Assembly: GCA_026413225.1 (NCBI GenBank)
Contig: CM048557.1
Span: 21,616,871-21,680,870, forward strand
DNA: 64,000 nucleotides
Direction of reading: 5' to 3'
DNA from: Otis tarda
Lineage: Eukaryota; Chordata; Aves; Otidiformes; Otididae
The notes under the pieces are model-generated. The model did not search any database. It saw nothing but the letters and a program-made list of their open reading frames with translations, and was not told the origin of the DNA. The translations under genes were made by a program, and so were the position numbers. Within the stretch, counting starts at the first letter, position 1; each line of letters opens with the position of its first letter. Below, in pieces: positions 57,510 through 64,000 of the stretch.

Positions 57510-60500
57510 GTGAGCTCGGGGGTGGCTGGGACTGGTGCGGGGGGAGGGAGGAGAAGCGCGAGGCCGGGGCACGGTGGCCGTTACAGCCGTTGGGGCAGCG
57601 GCGACCTCAGTTCCCCGAGCTTCGGTGGCCCCCGGGGGAGGGGGAAGGGGTGCGGTTCTCGGCGGCTCGGGGCTGGGCCGCAAGCTCCCTTCGCGGGTCC
57701 GGCTTGTGCCGCGGCCCCGGCATGAGATCCCGCCCGAGGAAGCCGGTTCGCGGGCCTGGCTGGCGCTGGCGGAGCCTGCCCGGCCGGCCCGAGGCCCGGC
57801 ATTTCGCCTCCGGAGGTGCGAGCTTTGAGGGGGCTGAAGAAGCGTCTGTGGGGCTCCTTCTGTCAACAGGTCTCGGCACGCTCGGAGCCGGGAAGGGGCA
57901 GCCGGGGTTTTGCGCCTTCTGGTGGCCGAAAACACCGAGATCCCGGGAGCAAAAGCGGTGGTGCAGGGGAAGGCAGTGGTCCTGATTAAAAGTCGGCTGA
58001 GTCCTTTTGTTTGCTCTGAAAACAGGAGTCTGCCACGTCTCAAATACGGGTCGGAGACAGAGTGACGAGTTTTGAATGAAGGTGCTGCGTTGTCCGATAC
58101 CTTTGTATCCATTGCTAAGGAAAAGCCTGCAACCAGCATACGGGGGTGACTGGTGAAAGGCAATGGGTTTATTATGAATATTATTCTGAAGCTTGTATTT
58201 TAAGCCGTTTGTGTTTTGACTCAAGCTATCAGGTTTGTGTTGATTCAGTAGGAAATAACCCACTTACTTGGTTGAATGAAGTCTGGCAGTAGGAAGGGCC
58301 TGTGGCCTTTTGGTACATTAGTATACTGAGTTTCATTCCTTTGGCAGGACCCAAATTATAAGTCATGTGTGCTTATTTGGATAAAAATATTTTCTCTTTG
58401 GTAGTTCTGTGTTTCTATGATTAGCTTGCTTAAACCAGTGTAAATGAGGAGGGTAGTTGTTTTTGGCCTAAACTATAGGAAAAACAGAAAAAGCGTACTC
58501 TTTAGTTCTGATGCTGATGAAATTGAGACACTTGAGAGTTGAGAGTACCTCAGTGTCTCTCTGTATCACTAGTAAAACTTAGCTAATGTTCACTACTCTT
58601 GTGACTAGTTGAGAATATGGACCAACCATATGGTAGATACATGTAGTTCATCAGATTCCATCATTTTAATTTTATAAAATGTACTCTTCAATATTTAGCC
58701 TAATTTAGTTTCTCTCTGACTCTACAAAGGAATATGGTTTGTGATGTAAATATGAAAATATCAAATATAGAAATACTTTGAGATATTTAAATATCTGGTT
58801 TATGACTCTGACAACAAGCTGTTCCACTAAACTGTCATTGGGTTGTTGTAGTTCTTACTTTAGATGTTTAAAACTTGGTTTTACCGTCTTAGTTTTCTCA
58901 TGCAACTTTAATGTACTCTACCACTACTTTTTGTCACAGGTAGTTATAAACCTTGATAATGAGTTTATAAAGTATCTGCTGTGTTCTCTGGTGCAGATGT
59001 GAGGGTGGAGGGAGGCAATCCTACTCACTGTGCAGTAGTGGCTGAGGGTTTTGTTAGTCTTTTTAGAAAAGGTAGGATTAGGATTTGCTTACCCGATTAA
59101 CTCATGGAGTGAGAGTGCAATTCAAGTCATAGTTGAAGCAGTCTGGTTTCCTGCTGTTCTAGCACATTAGTGGTGCAGCTTTTAACTGTAAAGTTGGCCT
59201 TAGTCTCTGAGCAAAAGTGGAGCTACACTTGGCACTGCGTGGGGTTATCTGCAGCTGTTAGGCTTCAAAAGAGGGCCTGTGGAGGTTTTCTGATCAGTGG
59301 ACATCAAAGTAACTCCAATAGATTAAAGTTAGTGCATAAAATATCTTCATTCTAGAGGAATATAATTAACCTTAAATATTTTTGTTAAAAACACTATATA
59401 GACTAATTACAAAATTTAATGGTGTGTAAAGTTAACAAGTTTCCAGAAATGCTAGCTCCTGCATTAATTGGCATATCCCCTGAATTTCTCTTTGAAGTTT
59501 AAAATAAACTCTACAGTGCACTAAACTAAATATTCCATGCCTGTTGTAATGAAAAGTAGAGTAACATGCACAAGTAGTGTGTGTGTGTATCTCAAAAGCA
59601 GAAACTATAGAAAATATCTATTTAAGAAATACTATGGTCTCATATTGTAAAAGAGGTATTGCATCATGTCCCTGTAAAAATGAATCTGCTTGTTCATCTC
59701 CCTGTGGAAATCCAGATTCAAAAGGACCATTGCTGAAATCAGCTTTTCAGTGCCCTATTAGTTGCATCAGGTTTTGTTTCTAACTAAAACAGTACATATA
59801 TGAACTAGTGTATAGGCTATTAATGATGTGTTGTTAGTAATCTTCAGAGCAGTTGCTGAAAAAAGCCCGTTTTTCTTGTGTAATGTTCCATAGGGGCTTC
59901 AGCATTGTGTGTGTGTATCTTGTTACATTTGTTCATGTTAGCAGCTCATTAGATTTCCAATATGATCTGGCTTTGATTAGATGTGATACCAGTTATGAGA
60001 TTTAATATTGATTTCAGTAAGATTTAAGTACTTTCTATGGCCCTCTTTTCTTTTTGGGTGAAATTGGTATACTTGGTTTTATGTGACATAATGGATGTGG
60101 TGAAGCACTTTGAGATGTTTGTATGGAAGATATTCTTGAAAGTGTGAAATTATATTGCTGGTTTTTTTAAAAAAAAAAAAGCCAAAACACCACTGAGCAT
60201 AGTTGGAACCAAGTCATTCTTTTATTTTACCTTGTTTCTATTGTTATTAATAATTTCTAATAAACTATCTTATATAACTCCCTACTACTTGTAACTGAGG
60301 ATGAATCAGAAAATCTGATACAGAATAGCATTTAACCACAAAGAGGTGGCCCAAAACTGAAACAGCTTGTCATCCACGTCAGCACTTGCTGAAGTCTCAT
60401 TTTCAGTCAGACTGATACATAGTGAATATGAATTGCTGCAAAATAGCCTCCAGTAAAGTTGAGATACGCGTAGCTACTAAGTATTTGTGAAGTAAAACAG

Positions 60501-63500
60501 TAGCAGTATCCCTGAGTTTGTTCAGAGGACTGACTCTGTTATAAAGTCTGCTCATGAAATTGTAATCTACAAACTATTGTTTGCCCATGGACAAGAGAAG
60601 CCCTGCAAGAGAAATATGGAGAATGGCTGTGAAGTACAGACTGCTGTTGTAGAATTAGACTCCTATTCAATTGGTGTGCATGCTTTTATTATGTGGTTAA
60701 AACATGTTTCAAAACAGCGCCTAGAAATGCTTTTTATTATAACAGCATCCACACAAAAACTGCAAGATACGCAATATAAAAGTTGGCAAGGGCTGAGGAG
60801 GGCTTTTACTCTCAACTTGACTGAACTTAATAGTTAAGTTCCAGGCACTTGCAAACACTGACTAAAATATGTAAAACTTTCAGCTTTTCCTATTCCTGCT
60901 TTTTTTTTTTTGCATAAGCAGATGAAAATGGGGACCACAATACCACTACATAAAGGAAAGCATAAAGTATACTTTTTTTACTCTGTGAAGCAATATTTAA
61001 CAGAAGTTTCTGCACTTTTTTTTTCAGCTAATGGTTCAGCTTGGGTGTTGTGACAGCAGTTGCAAAATCTGAAGATGATTTTTACATTTTTAGGAGTAAA
61101 ATGTATGACCCTATTGGTTTGGGGAGATGAGACTAGTATGAGCTGACAGTTAAAATACTCTTATCAGTAAAGCTTTTCTCTTGAGGTGGGTTGTTAGAAC
61201 CTGAAGGGAATCAAACAAATTTAAGCATGCTCTGTAACTGCTGTTTAGTTTGTCATAACTAGATACTGATAGCAGTAGTTGAGAAAGCATTACATACATG
61301 TATTCTAGGAGAGTCTAACTGCAGAGTCAGCTGCTGGTAACCCCAGCAGGGTGTCTGCAGAGGCCTTGGAAGTACAAGCACAGGATGATTGCAGAGGCTG
61401 CTAGGCAGTTAACAGAAATGATGGCTTATCAGTTTGGAAAAGCTGCCTTTTGAAGAACTAGTGTTAGGGCATTGCAAGAGGAGTGACACAAACAAGGATG
61501 TGTGTGTGGCTTAATGTGAATGAACCATTAGTGATGTTATCAGAAAGTTATACCCTGAAGAATATTTAGGGGGAAACGGGGACTTCCTGTTGGAGAAGGT
61601 CATGTGTCTTTACAAATTGTAAGGAAGGACAGGAAAAGTGGTGTAACATTGTACAGGGGTCATAACCTGCTGGTGGAAAAAGGCAAACAAAAAACCCTCA
61701 CCCTATGAGAATATCTGCAAGTTGCCCATACTGGATAGCGCAAGTGGAACTGTCTTTGGGTGTGCAAGCCTGCAGCAAAAATAAGTTGCACAGGTGCTCT
61801 ACTTGACAATCAGGTTTGGCAGAATTGATCACTCATATCTTGCATTGCTACCTGTGAAAATATTGATCATGCTTAGAGGCAATACTACTTCTGTTGCTTG
61901 TGTCTGGGCCTGGTATTTGGTCTAGACCTTTTGGGGCCTCATTTGGATGCCACAAAACTTACAGTAATTCTGTAAAATCTTTTTTTACAGTCTAAAATTT
62001 GGCACTTGAATGCTGACATCAAACCAGCTGCAACTGTATCAGGATCATGTGCCATGTTTTGAAGTCAGTGATCTAAGAGCAAAACCTTTGTTGCAGATTG
62101 CAGAGTTTTACTTGTGACCTGGAGCTTGCCTGATAGCCAAGGCTGGCTACTAGACACTGGCACTCTACATTTAAGGGATGGATGTCTTATATGTATATAA
62201 ACTGTATCTGATATAGATCTCTCACAAGTCAGTACACATGTTTGTGAACATATAGGCTTATACAGCCCGGTGGAGTTTATTTGCCACATTAATACTAATC
62301 TCTTTAATTAAAATCTTTTTGTTCTGAGGCATACTTTTCAGAGGAAAAATCTGGTTCTCTGTCAGTCATGTAACTTTCTATGCTAGATAGCCCACTGAAG
62401 CAGTTTATTCCAGCTGTAAGTGGAAAACAAATAAGATTTTTGCACTGCAATGGACTTTCCACTGTACTCTTAAAGTACCATTGGTCAGACTCAGGGAGAG
62501 CCAGTTACTGAGTTATGGCAAGGTTTGCAGAATTGAAGGTAAAAAATTAAAAAACCTCAGGATAAATACTACTCATTTGAAAAGACTTGTTATTTCTTGA
62601 GGATACACAGTTGAAGAAAGGCACTTCCGCAACCTTTGCTTTATCCTTTGTGTAAAGCAGTATTCAGTTGGAGCTGTCACTAGGTTCTACCTGGAGAGAT
62701 AATCAGTGTTTACAACTTGAGTAGTGCAGTGTTCTGGGAACAGCTTGACCTGCTCTCTCCTAAAGGCTGAATATTTCTGTTTCTCTGTTGATTTAACCCA
62801 CTTGGCAACAGCTATAAAAAGCCAGAATAGTGCAGCTGCTGCCCGGATGATAAAGTATTGACATGCCCTGGCTTATTTTGTCTGGTTTACCTGGAATCTG
62901 ATACATGTTCATTTGCACTGTAAGTAAAACACTTTATACATGCTTGTGGAAAATGTGCATGGTTCAGTGCTTTTAAAAAATACTAAACTTAAGCTGGCTA
63001 TTTTATTGTATTTCTAAATGAAGGTGAATGAAAGTTTTTTTTATTAATAAAAATGTTTCACAGTACAGAAAACAGGTATTCCTTTATGAATTGTTTAGCT
63101 GTGTTTCCAGTTGTTTGTCAATGTCAAGAAATCCTACTGATAGGAAGACTTAAATCTTGAATTGTGAACAATTTCTCAGATTAGTGGCAGTGAGAAAACA
63201 GCATGTCTGTCAAGCTGCTTTACAAACCTGCTTGTGGATAGGACTGCTGGTTGTAGTGCAGCAAAACAAAGGCTGAAAACTGCTTCCCCATCACTTTAAT
63301 TCTTTATAAGGCTTTCTAACAGGATAGACCAATCTACATTTGTCCCTGCAGTTTTGAAAGATGCTGCTCAGGCCTAGAACTCTTTCAGAATCATAGAATC
63401 ATTTAGGTTGGAAAAGAGCCTTAAGATGGAGTTCAACCATAGCTTTTGTTTTGAAAGTGCTCTACTTTGTCTGTTTTTTCAAACTGTGTAGAAAATTAAT

Positions 63501-64000
63501 AATTAAACCAAGTTTGACGAAATGAGGTTACCAATGGCAAAACATTACCTGTTTAACTTCAGGAGTGAGATAATTCGTGTAGACATGCTACTAACACGAG
63601 TGTACTACAGAGTATCCCTAATTGTTCCAAAGGTACTAAGTTGCTTCAACCTTTTTCTGAAAGGATTTTCGCTGATAATATGTGGATTGCTTTGCTTTTC
63701 TATCTATTCTAATTTAGATGGGACATGCCAGATTATTGTGGGCCTCTGAGTTCTAGGCTATGTTTGAGCAAAACCTGAGAGACACTGCTGCATCATGGTT
63801 CAGTTTTCCTGAACAGTTAGGTCCTTGAATATTTTTGGTGTAAACAACACAAGTTGGAGTGGGAAGGACCTCAGCTTCCCAGAAGAAAGGGGCCCAGCTC
63901 CAACTATTGTCTTATCCTTTAAATAGTCCTAGCTATGGTGATTAATTCTAATGATTTCAATTGTAACTACCAAAAGTTGTTCAGAGTCCCAAATACAGCT
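57510..64000 (+). other. SPTY2D1: SPTY2D1 intron 1 (5' part)
   Basis: It starts GTGAGCTCGGG in the CpG island and becomes AT-rich after about 58 kb. A CR1 tail fragment lies at 63,388-63,440. No further exon, RNA gene or larger repeat was recognised, and the open frames present are short and featureless. Confidence 0.75.
63388..63440 (-). mobile_element. CR1 3'-tail fragment
   Basis: CAGAATCATAGAATCATTTA, then GGTTGGAAAAGAGCCTTAAGA and GTTCAACCAT, match the 3' end of a CR1 subfamily different from the others here, which have GGTTTGGGTTGGAAGGGACC. Only about 50 bp are left. Confidence 0.8.

Larger units (their letters stand above)
56560..57900. promoter_or_regulatory. CpG island at the SPTY2D1 5' end
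   Basis: High GC and CpG density start near 56.6 kb, peak at 57.0-57.8 kb and decline by 58 kb, covering the promoter, first coding exon and start of intron 1. Frames of 240-300 codons on both strands here are rich in A, G, P and R and are not genes. Confidence 0.85.

Noticed and set aside
57249..58163. 304-codon minus-strand and 243-codon plus-strand open frames over the SPTY2D1 promoter
   Set aside because: These are composition artefacts of the CpG island. They overlap each other antisense, and their products have no recognisable domain. An antisense transcript remains possible but is not supported by sequence.
1..64000. CRISPR arrays, tRNA or rRNA genes, and endogenous retroviral gene fragments
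   Set aside because: Looked for and not seen. All clear retrotransposon coding traces belong to non-LTR LINEs. The TATA-like block at 29.3-30.2 kb was considered as a solo LTR but lacks a visible polyadenylation signal and TG...CA ends that I could confirm.

Overview
The window looks like avian nuclear DNA. It has interspersed CR1 retrotransposon copies with the typical 3' tail (AATCATAGAAT on the reverse strand), long AT-rich non-coding stretches, and two small CpG islands that each contain the first coding exon of a vertebrate gene. The CR1 copies resemble those of birds outside the chicken lineage, but that is an impression; species cannot be fixed by eye.

Layout: (1) 1-23,281, minus strand: TMEM86A, a YhhN-family lysoplasmalogenase-like membrane protein. 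Three coding exons are visible: 7 codons at 23,261-23,281, then 4,794-5,058, then 1-305. The third runs off the left edge, so 197 residues are present and the C-terminus is missing. Introns are 18.2 kb and 4.5 kb with GT-AG borders in the right phase. (2) 23.4-57.2 kb: an intergenic stretch of about 34 kb with no credible protein-coding gene. It holds CR1 copies, an ancient degraded L3/CR1-type LINE, two MIR-like SINE traces, a minisatellite, a CTCF-like motif in a CpG-richer patch, and an unexplained 850-bp block with a TATA-like box between CR1 pieces. (3) 57,450 to the right edge, plus strand: the start of SPTY2D1 (SPT2 histone chaperone). Only the 20-codon first coding exon and about 6.5 kb of intron 1 are inside.

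TMEM86A and SPTY2D1 are transcribed away from each other, as I recall for the human 11p15.1 locus, so this appears to be conserved synteny. Both promoters lie in CpG islands and both carry CREB/ATF-type TGACG elements: one full palindromic CRE at TMEM86A and four half-sites just upstream of a TATA box at SPTY2D1.

I found no new protein system. The most useful non-obvious items are the paired CRE-type promoters, the ancient LINE, the tandem CR1 mosaic with its unexplained neighbour, and several compact inverted repeats in TMEM86A intron 1 and the intergenic region.
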